A stretch of 64,000 bases of DNA from Chelatococcus sp. (GTDB lineage: Bacteria; Pseudomonadota; Alphaproteobacteria; Rhizobiales; Beijerinckiaceae), in the NCBI GenBank assembly GCA_003248805.1, contig QFQY01000014.1:62001-126000 (forward strand), written 5' to 3'. The translations under genes and the position numbers were made by a program. Shown here piece after piece: positions 24,724 to 33,844 of the stretch; position 1 is the stretch's first letter; every line of letters begins with the position of its first letter. A model generated the notes under the pieces. It did not search any database. It was not told where the DNA came from and saw nothing but the letters and a program-made list of their open reading frames with translations.

Positions 24724-25111
24724 ACGCCAGCGAGGCGTCGATGCTCTGCAGCGAGGCAAAGAAGGCCGAGCCGGCCGCCGCCCCCTCGGCGAAGGCCGTG
24801 TCTCTGGAACTCGACAACAGGAGGATCTCCTCACCGATCAGTTCCGGCCTCGCCCCGGTCATGGCGGCGAGGACGCTCGTCTGGACCGAGGCGAGCGCAT
24901 GCTCGGGAAGACGGCCGCCCGCATGCCTCGCCATCAGCGTGACGAGAGCGGTGAGGAAGCCGAGGGTGCGGGGAAGTGGGCGGCCGGGCATCGCCGAGGC
25001 GGGGTCCTCGTCCGCCCGGAAGGCGGAAGCGGCCCGGCCGGTGCGCAAAAAGGGCGCGAGCCTGGCCGAGATGGCCTTGCTGACGGATCTGGCTCGCAGC
25101 AAGCCAAACAT
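24575..25111 (-). CDS. Hypothetical protein, mostly helical
   Basis: Protein of 178 residues from the ATG at 25111. The N-terminus is basic (GLLRARSVSKAISARLAPFLRTGR), followed by a helical Ala/Leu-rich middle (TLGFLTALVTLMARHAGG..) and a C-terminal tail with several histidines (EHGGHLQALWDRHVTD). No family is recognised. It overlaps the convergent zinc-ribbon gene by 149 bp and is divergent from the HEPN-like gene. Coding status is moderately supported by composition. Confidence 0.5.
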   Translation of the reverse strand: MFGLLRARSVSKAISARLAPFLRTGRAASAFRADEDPASAMPGRPLPRTLGFLTALVTLMARHAGGRLPEHALASVQTSVLAAMTGARPELIGEEILLLSSSRDTAFAEGAAAGSAFFASLQSIDASLASRTGGDASRYFAGSDAGSETDAAAAHEHGGHLQALWDRHVTDPLSEGRC

Positions 25112-25279
25112 GGTCGCGCCCTCGCGGCAGCGTGGATTTCGTGCCAGTTTAGAGCAGTCTGCGCCCTGGCGGGAGCCGCTCTTCCGAGGGAAGAGGTCAT
25201 CGGTCTCCGGCATCGGCGATGTTTCTGCGCTCGGCTCTGTCCGTCCGAACGGACTGCGATCTTGCGGAAGGCGAAGACA

Positions 25280-25861
25280 ATGAACCGCTCGTCCTTGCCG
25301 CCGCCGCCGGATTTCGCGGCGCTCGAAATGGCGGCGCAGGCCGGCTCGGACGAGCGCCAGCGCTTCCTCGCCCTGATCGGCGACCTCAATTTCGCCTGGG
25401 CGAACAATGAGAGCCTCCTGATCTACCTGCTCATGCTTCTGGCCGGCGTCGACGAGCGGAAGGCGGCGATCATCCACGCGACGCTCAATACGACGCGGGC
25501 CAGGCTCGACCTGATCCAGCGCCTCGCCAAGATCGGCCTCCCGGACGGCATGGAACGAGGCGAGCTCGAGGGCATCGTCGATGCGTTCACCGCCGCGACG
25601 CGGCTGCGCAACGATCTGATGCACGCGACTTTCGTGATCGGCAGCGGCGGCGCCTTCACCCATACCCACAGCATGAAGCTGCAGGAGGCGGGAAACCGCC
25701 TGCGCTTCGGCACCCGCCGTCTCCTCGACGAGGCGAGGCTGACCGAGATCCGCAAGGCGGTTCAGGATCTCAAGGCGTTGAACCGGCGAATCTGGGGCTT
25801 CCTGCCGGTTCTCGAGGAGGCACTCGGCAAGCCGGGCGGGCAGGGCCCCGCTGCCGGTTGA
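25280..25861 (+). CDS. Hypothetical protein with HEPN-like RNDLMH motif
   Basis: Protein of 193 residues, predicted all-helical and soluble. The ATG at 25280 follows GGAAGGCGAAGAC. The middle reads WANNESLLIYLLMLLAG, then TTRARLDLIQRLAK and TRLRNDLMHATF. The RNDLMH sequence fits the R-x4-6-H motif of HEPN-domain RNases. No antitoxin or nucleotidyltransferase partner lies beside it. It may equally be a non-catalytic HEPN-like or unrelated helical protein. Confidence 0.6.
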   Translation: MNRSSLPPPPDFAALEMAAQAGSDERQRFLALIGDLNFAWANNESLLIYLLMLLAGVDERKAAIIHATLNTTRARLDLIQRLAKIGLPDGMERGELEGIVDAFTAATRLRNDLMHATFVIGSGGAFTHTHSMKLQEAGNRLRFGTRRLLDEARLTEIRKAVQDLKALNRRIWGFLPVLEEALGKPGGQGPAAG

Positions 25862-25873
25862 GCCGGCTGCCTC

Positions 25874-26785
25874 TCACTGCGCCGCCCCGGACTCCGCCGA
25901 CATGGCGGCCACGGCCGTCCGGACGCGGTCGACGAAATCGCTGACCAGGGGCGACCGGAACCGGCCGGCCGGCCAGACCGTGCCGATATCGTAGAGCACG
26001 GCCGGCCGGAATGGTCGGACGACGATGCCCCGGCCGCCATACTCGGCGGCCGTATAGGGATCGACGAGCCCGATCCCGGCGCCGGACGCGACGAGCGAGC
26101 AGACGATCATCGACAGCGGCGTCTCGACCCGTATCTGCCGCGTGACGCGCGCCGCCGAGAACAGCGCGTCGGTCCGGTAGCGCCACAGGGTCGATCCTGC
26201 GAGCGAGACGAAAGGCTCGTCGACGAAATCCCGCGGCTCCAGGAACGCCTTCCCGGCCAGCCGGTGGCCCTCCGGCAGAACCGCGACGGCGGACACTGAG
26301 GGCAGGGCCTCGACCTCGATATTGGGGAAGTCGAGCGGATACTGGGCGAAGCCGATGTCGCAGAAGCCCGTGGAGACCCAGTCGACGACCTGCGAGGAGA
26401 TGCTGCCGTAGATCGCCACGTCGAGACCCGGTCTCTCCTTGAGATAGGCGGCGATGACGCGCGAGAGGAAGCCGACGTTGAAGGTCGGCAGGGCCGCGAT
26501 GCGCAGGCTCCCGGACAGCCCTTCCCGGAGATTGCGCGCCGTGTTCTGGATCTGCTCGAGCCCGACGAACTGCCGCTCGACCTCGCGATATAACGAGAGT
26601 GCCTCATTGGTCGGGACGAGTCTCGTGCCGCGCCGTTCGAAGAGCGTCAGCCCGAGCGTATATTGCAGGTCGTGGATCAGCCGCGTCACCGCCGGCTGGC
26701 TTATATTCAGCGCGCGAGCCGCCGAAGTGACCCCTCCCGTCACGATCACGGTCCGGAAGGCCTCGATCTGGCGTGGGTTCAGCAT
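25874..26785 (-). CDS. LysR-family regulator of the adjacent amine/opine operon
   Basis: LysR-type regulator of 303 residues from the ATG at 26785, which gives the standard MLNPRQIEAFRTV N-terminus; an ATG at 26842 is possible. The winged helix-turn-helix is at about 1-60 (ARALNISQPAVTRLIHDLQ) and the effector-binding domain at 90-300. It is divergent from the ABC-importer/flavoenzyme operon and is its likely activator. It resembles opine and amino-acid catabolism regulators, which suits the neighbouring oxidase genes. Confidence 0.88.
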   Translation of the reverse strand: MLNPRQIEAFRTVIVTGGVTSAARALNISQPAVTRLIHDLQYTLGLTLFERRGTRLVPTNEALSLYREVERQFVGLEQIQNTARNLREGLSGSLRIAALPTFNVGFLSRVIAAYLKERPGLDVAIYGSISSQVVDWVSTGFCDIGFAQYPLDFPNIEVEALPSVSAVAVLPEGHRLAGKAFLEPRDFVDEPFVSLAGSTLWRYRTDALFSAARVTRQIRVETPLSMIVCSLVASGAGIGLVDPYTAAEYGGRGIVVRPFRPAVLYDIGTVWPAGRFRSPLVSDFVDRVRTAVAAMSAESGAAQ

Positions 26786-26906
26786 CGTTCGAACATCCCT
26801 CGCGGCAGCCCATAACATTTGGATATGGAACGAGCGAATCATTCGATTTGACTAAATCCAGCCTGACGGGAAACCTCGCCCGATCATCCGAAAAGGAGGG
26901 GATCTC

Positions 26907-27944
26907 ATGAAATCGACCGTGTTTGGATTCTTGCTCGCCACGACCGCGCTGGTCGGCGCCGGTTCCGCCTTCGCGCAGCAGAAGACGCTCTATGTCGCGG
27001 GCTATGGCGGCTCCTACGAGCAGACCATGCGCAAGGATGTCATCCCGGCCTTCGAGAAGCAGGCCAACGTCAAGATCGAATATGTCGCCGGCAATTCGAC
27101 CGACACCCTGGCCAAACTCCAGGCGCAGAAGGGCAACCAGCAGATCGACGTCGCCATCGTCGACGACGGCCCGGCCTATCAGGCGGTGGCGCTCGGCTTC
27201 TGCGGCACGCTGACCGACGGCCCGGTCTACAAGGACGTGGCGCCGGTGATGAAGTTCAAGTCCAACAAGGGCGTCGGCCTCGGCCTCGTCGGCACCGGCC
27301 TGTTCTACAACAAGAAGGTCTTCGAGGAGAACAAGTGGCCGGCGCCGACCTCCTGGACCGACCTCAAGTCCAAGACCTACGGCAAGAAGATCGTCTCCCC
27401 GCCGATCAACAACACCTATGGCCTGCATGCCCTGATCGCCTTCGCGCAGATCGGCGGCGGCGGCGAGACCAATATCGAGCCGGGTTTCGAGGCCTTCAAG
27501 AAGGACATCAACCCCAACATCGTCGCGTATGAGCCCTCGCCGGCGAAGATGACCGAGCTCTTCCAGAACGGCCAGGCCGTGCTCGGCGTCTGGGGTTCCG
27601 GCCGCGTCAAGGCCTTCGCCGATACCGGCTTCCCGGTCGAGTTCGTCTACCCGAAGGAAGGCGGCTTCGCGCTCGGCGTGGCGGCCTGCCCGATCGAGGG
27701 CTCGAAGAACGCGGCCGAGGCGAACGCCTTCATCCAGTTCATGCTCTCGCCCGCGATCCAGAAGGTGATGGCAACCGGCGCCGGCTTCGGCCCCGCCAAC
27801 GTGACCGTGACCCTGACCCCCGACGAGCAGAAGGGCCTGCCCTATGGCGAGGACGTGAAGAAGCTCAAGGCGGTCGACTGGGACATCGTCAACGCCAAGC
27901 GCGAGGAATGGACCAGGCGCTGGAATCGCGAGGTCGAGCGCTGA
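26907..27944 (+). CDS. ABC importer solute-binding protein, PotD-like (polyamine/opine type)
   Basis: Periplasmic binding protein of 345 residues. A Sec signal peptide (MKSTVFGFLLATTALVGAGSAFAQ) precedes the family-1/PotD-type fold starting TLYVAGYGGSYEQTMRKDV. A strong GGAGGGG site precedes the ATG. It is the first gene of a long operon containing ATPase, two permeases, flavoenzymes and RidA, so the ligand should be an amine, opine or amino-acid derivative that the operon then oxidises. A palindromic repeat separates it from the ATPase gene. Confidence 0.9.
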   Translation: MKSTVFGFLLATTALVGAGSAFAQQKTLYVAGYGGSYEQTMRKDVIPAFEKQANVKIEYVAGNSTDTLAKLQAQKGNQQIDVAIVDDGPAYQAVALGFCGTLTDGPVYKDVAPVMKFKSNKGVGLGLVGTGLFYNKKVFEENKWPAPTSWTDLKSKTYGKKIVSPPINNTYGLHALIAFAQIGGGGETNIEPGFEAFKKDINPNIVAYEPSPAKMTELFQNGQAVLGVWGSGRVKAFADTGFPVEFVYPKEGGFALGVAACPIEGSKNAAEANAFIQFMLSPAIQKVMATGAGFGPANVTVTLTPDEQKGLPYGEDVKKLKAVDWDIVNAKREEWTRRWNREVER

Positions 27945-27957
27945 GGTCCAATCCGTC

Positions 27958-28044
27958 ATTCTCGGGTGCCGCTCGCGGCGACCCGAGAATCTCGTGACGA
28001 GGACGCCCCCCACTGCACGGGATGGTCGGGTCAAGCCCGACCAT
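27958..28044. repeat. Two palindromic repeat units between binding-protein and ATPase genes
   Basis: ATTCTCGGGT/ACCCGAGAAT (27958-27967 and 27981-27990) and ATGGTCGGG/CCCGACCAT (28022-28030 and 28036-28044) form two hairpins. They resemble REP/RIME-type intergenic palindromes of Rhizobiales. Inside an operon they can stabilise upstream mRNA so that the binding protein is made in excess. Confidence 0.7.
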
Positions 28045-28079
28045 GACGCCCGCGTTCAAGCAAGAGCGACCCGAACCCC

Positions 28080-29120
28080 ATGTCACATCTCGTTCTCGAA
28101 GGGCTCGGCAAGTCCTATGGCGCGGCGGTCGCCGTCGAAGCGCTCGACCTCGCGGTGGAGCGCGGCGAGTTCGTCTCGCTGCTCGGCCCCTCCGGCTGCG
28201 GCAAGACGACGACGCTCCAGATGATCGCCGGTTTCGCGCAGGTCGATCGCGGCCGAATCCTGCTCGATGGCTCAGACCTCGTCGCGGTGCCGCCGTCCAG
28301 GCGCGGACTCGGCATCGTGTTCCAGAGCTACGCGCTCTTTCCGCACATGACGGTCGCCGAGAACATCGCCTTCGGGCTCGAGATGCGCGGCATCGGCAAG
28401 GCCGAGCGCGAGGCGCGCACGCTCGAGGCGATGGCGCTGGTCGGCCTGAAGGGGTTCGCGGAGCGCTATCCGCGCCGGATGTCGGGCGGCCAGCAGCAGC
28501 GCGTCGCCCTGGCGCGGGCGCTCGTCATCAAGCCGGCGCTGCTCCTGCTCGACGAGCCGCTCTCCAATCTCGACGCCAAGCTGCGCGAAGAGATGCAGGG
28601 CGAGCTGCGCCAGATCCAGCGCTCGGTCGGCACCACGACGATCCTCGTCACCCACGACCAGCACGAGGCGATGGCGCTGTCGGACCGCATCGTGGTGATG
28701 AACCAGGGGCGCGCCGAGCAGGTCGGCACGCCGGACGGCGTCTATGGCCGTCCCGCCAGCCGCTTCGTCGCCAATTTCCTCGGCAAGACCAACCTGCTGA
28801 AGGCGAGCGGAAACGGGCAGGGGCAGGCGGCGGTCGACGGCTTCACGCTGGCCATGGCCGAAGCCCCGGCCGGCGCATTCACGCTCGCGGTCCGGCCCGA
28901 GCGGCTGACGATCGCCCCGGCCGGCGCCCCGGGCTTTCCGGCGCGCGTGACGAGCCGCGTCTTCCAGGGCGCGCACTGGCTGCTCGGCGCCGAGAGCGCC
29001 GCGGGCCCGCTCATCCTGATCCGCCCCAATGACGGCGCCCCGGTTCCGGCCGAAGGCGAGTCGGTGAGGCTTTCCTTCGCGCCGGCGGATGCCGCGCTCC
29101 TCGCCGGTGGAGCGCCCTGA
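28080..29120 (+). CDS. ABC importer ATPase, PotA-like
   Basis: ATPase of 346 residues with Walker A GPSGCGKTT near 38-46, signature MSGGQQQR, Walker B LLLLDEPLSNLD and a C-terminal TOBE domain (about 250-340). It powers the importer formed with the two following permeases. Its stop TGA shares one base with the start of the first permease gene (29120). Confidence 0.93.
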   Translation: MSHLVLEGLGKSYGAAVAVEALDLAVERGEFVSLLGPSGCGKTTTLQMIAGFAQVDRGRILLDGSDLVAVPPSRRGLGIVFQSYALFPHMTVAENIAFGLEMRGIGKAEREARTLEAMALVGLKGFAERYPRRMSGGQQQRVALARALVIKPALLLLDEPLSNLDAKLREEMQGELRQIQRSVGTTTILVTHDQHEAMALSDRIVVMNQGRAEQVGTPDGVYGRPASRFVANFLGKTNLLKASGNGQGQAAVDGFTLAMAEAPAGAFTLAVRPERLTIAPAGAPGFPARVTSRVFQGAHWLLGAESAAGPLILIRPNDGAPVPAEGESVRLSFAPADAALLAGGAP

Positions 29121-29986
29121 TGAGCTTCGCCGCCAGCGAGCGCAGCGCGCCCTATTGGCTCTCCGGGCCGGCGCTGCTCGTCTTCCTCGGCCTCGTCATC
29201 GTGCCGCTGGCGATGACCGTGCTGCTCTCCTTCTACGACTGGGGGCAGTACAAGGGCATCGTTCCGGAGTTCACCCTGAAGAACTGGATCGAGATCGCGA
29301 CCGATTCCTATTTCTTCGAGATCTTCGTGCGGACGTTTCGCATCGCCGTCCTGGTGACGCTGGCGTCGGTCGTGGTCGGCGTGCCGGAAGCCTATATCCT
29401 CAACCGGATGTCGCCCGGCTGGCGCAGCGCCTGCCTGCTCGTCGTCATCGGGCCGCTGCTGGTCTCCGTCGTGGCGCGCACGCTCGGCTGGGCGTTGCTG
29501 CTCGGCTCGACCGGCCTCGTCAACCAGGGTCTGATGGCGCTGGGGCTGATCGGCACGCCGCTCGAATTCATGTTCACCGAGACGGGCGTGATCATCGCGC
29601 TGACCCATGTGCTGATCCCCTTCATGATCCTGGCGGTCTGGGCCTCGCTGCAGCGCCTCGACCCGCAGGTCGAGAACGCGGCCGAATCGCTCGGGGCGGG
29701 CTGGCTCACCATCTGGCGGCGCGTGATCCTGCCGCAGATCGTGCCCGGCATCCTGTCCGGCGCCATCATCGTCTTCGCGCTGGCTGCGAGCGCCTTCGCC
29801 TCGCCCGCAATCATCGGCGGACGCCGGCTCAAGGTCGCGGCGACGCTCGCCTATGACGAGTTCCTCAACACGCTGAACTGGCCGCTCGGCGCGGCGGTGG
29901 CCGTGCTGCTGCTGGTCGCCCTCGTCGCCATCATCGTCGGCTCGAACCGGCTGGTGGAGCGCCGCTACGCGCAGGTGTTCGAATGA
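29120..29986 (+). CDS. ABC importer permease, PotB-like
   Basis: Inner-membrane permease of 288 residues with six predicted membrane segments. The EAA motif is at about 190-210 (ENAAESLGAGWLTIWRRVILPQI), where the ATPase docks. The gene overlaps the ATPase gene by one base. A long palindromic repeat follows before the second permease. Confidence 0.93.
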   Translation: MSFAASERSAPYWLSGPALLVFLGLVIVPLAMTVLLSFYDWGQYKGIVPEFTLKNWIEIATDSYFFEIFVRTFRIAVLVTLASVVVGVPEAYILNRMSPGWRSACLLVVIGPLLVSVVARTLGWALLLGSTGLVNQGLMALGLIGTPLEFMFTETGVIIALTHVLIPFMILAVWASLQRLDPQVENAAESLGAGWLTIWRRVILPQIVPGILSGAIIVFALAASAFASPAIIGGRRLKVAATLAYDEFLNTLNWPLGAAVAVLLLVALVAIIVGSNRLVERRYAQVFE

Positions 29987-30025
29987 TGCCTGCCCGCGCC
30001 ATTTCTTCGGCTTGCGCCGCGACGT

Positions 30026-30142
30026 CAGCCCTCATCCTGAGGAGCGCCGCAGGCGCGTCTCGAAGGATGCTTCAGGAGGCGCTGGAGACAGCTGGAGCAT
30101 CCTTCGAGACGCCGCTTACGCGGCTCCTCAGGATGAGGGCTG
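30026..30142. repeat. Long palindromic repeat (RIME/REP-like) between permease genes
   Basis: The arms CAGCCCTCATCCTGAGGAGC and its inverse at the right end (about 30122-30142) extend inward through GTCTCGAAGGATGC and its inverse, giving an imperfect inverted repeat of about 117 bp. It fills almost the whole permease-permease gap. A degenerate half-copy occurs at 12497-12545. Confidence 0.75.
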
Positions 30143-30161
30143 GAGAGGCAGGAGGTCGCGC

Positions 30162-30962
30162 ATGAGACGAAACGGCCCCCTCGCGCTCGCCTTCCACCTG
30201 GCTTTCGTCGTCTTCATGCTGGCGCCGCTCGCCATCGTCTGCGTCGTCGCCTTCACGCCGGAGGGCTATCTCTCCCTGCCGACGCGCGGGCCGAGCCTGC
30301 GCTGGTTCAAGGCGATCTTCGACTATCCGGAGTTCCTGCGCGCCTTCTACGCTTCGCTCTGGCTCGCCGCCCTGTCCTCGACGATCGCCATCGCGCTCGC
30401 CGTGCCGGCCGCGCTCGCCATCGCGCGTTATCGTTTCCCGGGGCGCGAGGCGATCACGGCACTGTTCATGTCACCGCTGATGGTGCCGCATATCGTGCTC
30501 GGTATCGCGTTCCTGCGCTTCTTCACGCAGATCGGATTGTCCGGCACCTTCACCGGCCTGGTCCTGAGCCATGTCATCGTCATCCTGCCCTTCGCGCTCA
30601 GGCTCGTGCTCGCCGCCTCCTACGGCATCGACAGGCGCATCGAGCATGCCGCGATCTCGCTCGGCGCCGGAACGATGACCGTGTTCCGCCGGGTCACGCT
30701 GCCGCTGATCCTGCCGGGCGTCGTCTCGGGCTGGCTGCTGGCGGCGATCAACTCCTTCGACGAGGTGACGATGACGGTCTTCATCGCCTCGCCGGCCACC
30801 ACCACGCTGCCCGTCCGGATGTTCCTCTACATCCAGGACAACATCGATCCCCTGATCGCGGCGGTCTCCGCCTGCCTGATCGCGCTGACCGCAGTGTTGC
30901 TGCTGGCGCTCGACAGGCTCTACGGCCTCGACCGTCTGTTCGTCGGAACCGGAAAAGGTTGA
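30162..30962 (+). CDS. ABC importer permease, PotC-like
   Basis: Second permease, 266 residues, six membrane segments, with the EAA loop near 180-200 (EHAAISLGAGTMTVFRRVTLPLI). The ATG at 30162 has an AGGAGG site; longer upstream frames run through the palindromic repeat and are rejected. The following flavoenzyme gene begins six bases after its stop. Confidence 0.92.
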   Translation: MRRNGPLALAFHLAFVVFMLAPLAIVCVVAFTPEGYLSLPTRGPSLRWFKAIFDYPEFLRAFYASLWLAALSSTIAIALAVPAALAIARYRFPGREAITALFMSPLMVPHIVLGIAFLRFFTQIGLSGTFTGLVLSHVIVILPFALRLVLAASYGIDRRIEHAAISLGAGTMTVFRRVTLPLILPGVVSGWLLAAINSFDEVTMTVFIASPATTTLPVRMFLYIQDNIDPLIAAVSACLIALTAVLLLALDRLYGLDRLFVGTGKG

Positions 30963-30967
30963 ATCCC

Positions 30968-32098
30968 GTGTCGTCTACGATTCCGAAGGAGCCGGATGTC
31001 GCCGTCATCGGCGGCGGCGTGGTCGGAGGCTCGATCGCGCTCGGCCTCGCCCGCAGCGGCGCGCGCGTCGCCATTCTCGACGAGGGCGATGTCGCCTTCC
31101 GGGCCTCGCGCGGCAATTTCGCGCTGGTCTGGGTTCAGTCCAAGGGCTTCGGCATGCCCGAATACGCCCTCTGGTCGCGCCGTTCGGCCGATGCCTGGCA
31201 CGGGCTGGCCGAGATCCTGCGCGACGAGACCGGCATCGACACCGCCCACAGCCAGCCCGGCGGCTTCATGCTCTGCCTCTCCGAGGCGGAGCTGGACAAG
31301 CGCGTCCAATTGATGCGCCGCCTCCATAACCAGGAATCCATGACCGGCTTCACCTACGAGGTGCTCGACCATGCGGAGACGAAGCGGCGCCTGCCCGATA
31401 TCGGCAGGGACGTGGTGGGGTCGCTCTATTCGCCGCATGACGGCCATGTGAACTCGCTGAAGCTCTTCCGCTCCCTGCGCGAGGCCACCATCCGGCGCGG
31501 CGTCGACTACCGTCCGAACCATCCCGTCGCGACCATCGCCCCGCAGGATGGCGGGTTCCGGATTTCGGGCCCCTGGGGCGAGATGCGGGCGGGCAGGGTG
31601 GTGCTCTGCGCCGGCCTCGGCAATGCGCGGCTCGCCCCCATGGTCGGGCTCGACGCGCCGGTGAAGCCGAGCAAGGGCCAGATCATCGTCACCGAGAAGA
31701 CCGAGCCCTTCCTCGACAATCCGATGGTGACGCTGCGCCAGACCGACGAAGGCGGCGTGATGATCGGCGACAGCCAGGAGGACCGCGAGTTCGATACGGT
31801 GGCGAGCCCGGCGATCGCCTCTGTCCTGGCCGAGCGCGCGATCAAGATGTTCCCGCGGCTGGCCGGCCTCAACGTGGTGCGGACATGGTCCGCGCTGCGC
31901 GTCATGAGCCCCGACGGCTTCCCGATCTACGAGCAGTCCGTGAGCTGTCCCGGCGCCTTCGTCGTCACCTGCCATTCCGGTGTGACCCTGGCGGCCAACC
32001 ATGTCCTCACCCTTGCCCCCGCCATCCTCGCCGGCGCCCTGCCGGACGCGGTCGCAAGCTTTTCCGCACGGAGGTTCCATGTTCCGGCTCATGCGTGA
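30968..32098 (+). CDS. DadA/SoxB-like FAD-dependent oxidoreductase
   Basis: Flavoenzyme of 376 residues of the D-amino-acid/glycine oxidase superfamily. The FAD-binding fingerprint is VAVIGGGVVGGSIALGLARSG near the N-terminus, and the C-terminal SPDGFPIYEQS region matches amine oxidising subunits. GTG at 30968 with AAGG nine bases upstream is preferred over TTG at 30959. It overlaps the ferredoxin-like gene by 20 bp. With the next three genes it resembles the heteromeric opine oxidase / D-hydroxyproline dehydrogenase / HcnABC class. Confidence 0.87.
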   Translation: MSSTIPKEPDVAVIGGGVVGGSIALGLARSGARVAILDEGDVAFRASRGNFALVWVQSKGFGMPEYALWSRRSADAWHGLAEILRDETGIDTAHSQPGGFMLCLSEAELDKRVQLMRRLHNQESMTGFTYEVLDHAETKRRLPDIGRDVVGSLYSPHDGHVNSLKLFRSLREATIRRGVDYRPNHPVATIAPQDGGFRISGPWGEMRAGRVVLCAGLGNARLAPMVGLDAPVKPSKGQIIVTEKTEPFLDNPMVTLRQTDEGGVMIGDSQEDREFDTVASPAIASVLAERAIKMFPRLAGLNVVRTWSALRVMSPDGFPIYEQSVSCPGAFVVTCHSGVTLAANHVLTLAPAILAGALPDAVASFSARRFHVPAHA

Positions 32099-32387
32099 CG
32101 CGGCCCCGGCCGCCGCGCTGAATTTCACCTTCGACGGCAGGGCGATGGCCGGCCGCGCGGGCGATACCGTCGCCGCCGCCCTGCTCGCCAACGGCGTCAC
32201 CACCTGCCGCGAGACTCCCGTCTCGGGTGCGCCGCGCGCGCCCTATTGCCTGATGGGCGTCTGCTTCGAGTGTCTCGTCGTGATCGACGGCGTCGGCAAT
32301 CGCCAGGGCTGCCTGGTGCCGCTCGCCGACGGCATGACCATCGAGACCCAGCACGGGCGCCGGCGCCTGGGGGAGAGCACGCCGTGA
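32079..32387 (+). CDS. [2Fe-2S] ferredoxin-like small subunit (HcnA-type)
   Basis: Small protein of 102 residues with a ferredoxin-like [2Fe-2S] cluster pattern: cysteines in TTCRET, APYCLMGVCFECLV and GNRQGCLVP. It corresponds to the HcnA/gamma subunit of heteromeric amine dehydrogenases, where it carries electrons between flavin subunits. ATG at 32079 follows GGAGG. It overlaps the preceding gene by 20 bp and the next by 4 bp (GTGA), so subunits are probably made together. Confidence 0.88.
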   Translation: MFRLMRDAAPAAALNFTFDGRAMAGRAGDTVAAALLANGVTTCRETPVSGAPRAPYCLMGVCFECLVVIDGVGNRQGCLVPLADGMTIETQHGRRRLGESTP

Positions 32388-33844
32388 CACCCGCCCGCGA
32401 CATCGACGCCCTCGCCGCCGCCTACGATCTCGTCGTGGTCGGCGCCGGCCCGGCCGGCCTCTCGGCTGCGGCACGCGCCGCCGAACTCGGCCTTTCGGTC
32501 CTGCTCGCCGACGAGAACCCGGCTCCCGGCGGCCAGATCTACCGCGCGATCACGACGACGCCCGTGCAGAACCGCGCCATCCTCGGCGAGGATTACTGGC
32601 GCGGCTCCGGTATCGTCGCCCGCTTCGAGCGCTCGAAGGCCGTCTACGCCGCGGGCTGCACGGTCTGGTCGCTCGGGCCCTCCGACACCGACCCCGCCAG
32701 CGACAGTTTCGAGATCGGGCTCTCGCTCGGCGGCAAGGCGCGCATGATCGCAGCCTCGCAGGTCATCCTGGCCACCGGCGCGCAGGAGCGGCCCTTCCCG
32801 ATCCCGGGCTGGACGCTGCCCGGCGTGATGACGGCGGGCGCCGCGCAGATCGCGCTGAAGGGCGCCGGCATCGTGCCCGCCGGCCGCACCGTGATCGCCG
32901 GTTGCGGCCCGCTGCTCTACCTGCTCGCGGCCCAGCTCGCGGCTGCCGGCAGCGAGATCGTGGCCGTGCTCGACACGACGCCGCGCGCCAACTGGGCGAA
33001 GGCGCTCGCAGCCTTCCCCGATTTCCTGCGCTCCCCCTATCTCGCCAAGGGCCTGAAGCTGATGGCGGCGACACGACGCAGGTTGCGCTTCGTGTCCGGC
33101 GTCACGGGCCTCGCCGCGGGCGGCGAAGGCCGGCTCGTCTCCGTCACGGCCCAGCGCGGGGGAGCGTCCGAAACCATCGCCTGCGACACGCTGCTGCTGC
33201 ACCAGGGCGTGATCCCGGGCGTGAACCTGTCCAACGCGGCAGGCTGCGCCCATGATTTCGACGAGACGCAGCATGCCTTCGTGCCGCGCCTCGATGCGTG
33301 GTTCGCAAGCTCCGTCGCGGGCATCGCCATCGCCGGAGACGGGGCGGGCATCGGTGGCGCGGAAAGCGCGGCTCTCCGCGGCGAGATCGCGGCCTTCGAC
33401 GCGGCCCGCCGTCTCGGCCGCCTGAGTCCGGCCGAGCGCGACCGCCAGGCCGCTCCCATCCGCGCCGATCTCGAACGCTGCCTGCGCGGGCGCCGCTTTC
33501 TCGACCTGCTCTACAGGCCGGCCCCGCAATTCCTCGCGCCCCGGGACGATGCCACCATCGTCTGCCGCTGCGAGGAGGTCACGGCCGGGCAGATCCGCGA
33601 CGCCGCGACCCGTCTCGGAGTCACCGGCCCCAACCAGATGAAGGCCTTCCTGCGCTGCGGCATGGGTCCGTGCCAGGGCCGGCTCTGTGGCCCGACCGTG
33701 GTCGAGCTGATCGCGCAGGCGCGCGGCACCACGCCCGCCGAGGTCGGCTATTACCGGCTGCGTCCGCCGGTGAAGCCGGTCACGCTGGCCGAGCTCGCGG
33801 GCCTGCCCCAGACGGAGGCCGCCGTGAAGGCGGTCGTGCGGTGA
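32384..33844 (+). CDS. HcnB-type FAD/NAD-binding oxidoreductase with [2Fe-2S] BFD-like domain
   Basis: Protein of 486 residues. The N-terminal dinucleotide fold begins VVVGAGPAGLSAAARAAELG; a second nucleotide-binding fold lies near 165-195. The C-terminal BFD-like domain carries cysteines in VCRCEEVT and RCGMGPCQGRLCG. This layout is the alpha subunit of opine oxidase, D-hydroxyproline dehydrogenase and cyanide synthase-type enzymes. Start GTG at 32384 overlaps the upstream stop, and the stop overlaps the next GTG (33841). Confidence 0.9.
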   Translation: MTPARDIDALAAAYDLVVVGAGPAGLSAAARAAELGLSVLLADENPAPGGQIYRAITTTPVQNRAILGEDYWRGSGIVARFERSKAVYAAGCTVWSLGPSDTDPASDSFEIGLSLGGKARMIAASQVILATGAQERPFPIPGWTLPGVMTAGAAQIALKGAGIVPAGRTVIAGCGPLLYLLAAQLAAAGSEIVAVLDTTPRANWAKALAAFPDFLRSPYLAKGLKLMAATRRRLRFVSGVTGLAAGGEGRLVSVTAQRGGASETIACDTLLLHQGVIPGVNLSNAAGCAHDFDETQHAFVPRLDAWFASSVAGIAIAGDGAGIGGAESAALRGEIAAFDAARRLGRLSPAERDRQAAPIRADLERCLRGRRFLDLLYRPAPQFLAPRDDATIVCRCEEVTAGQIRDAATRLGVTGPNQMKAFLRCGMGPCQGRLCGPTVVELIAQARGTTPAEVGYYRLRPPVKPVTLAELAGLPQTEAAVKAVVR

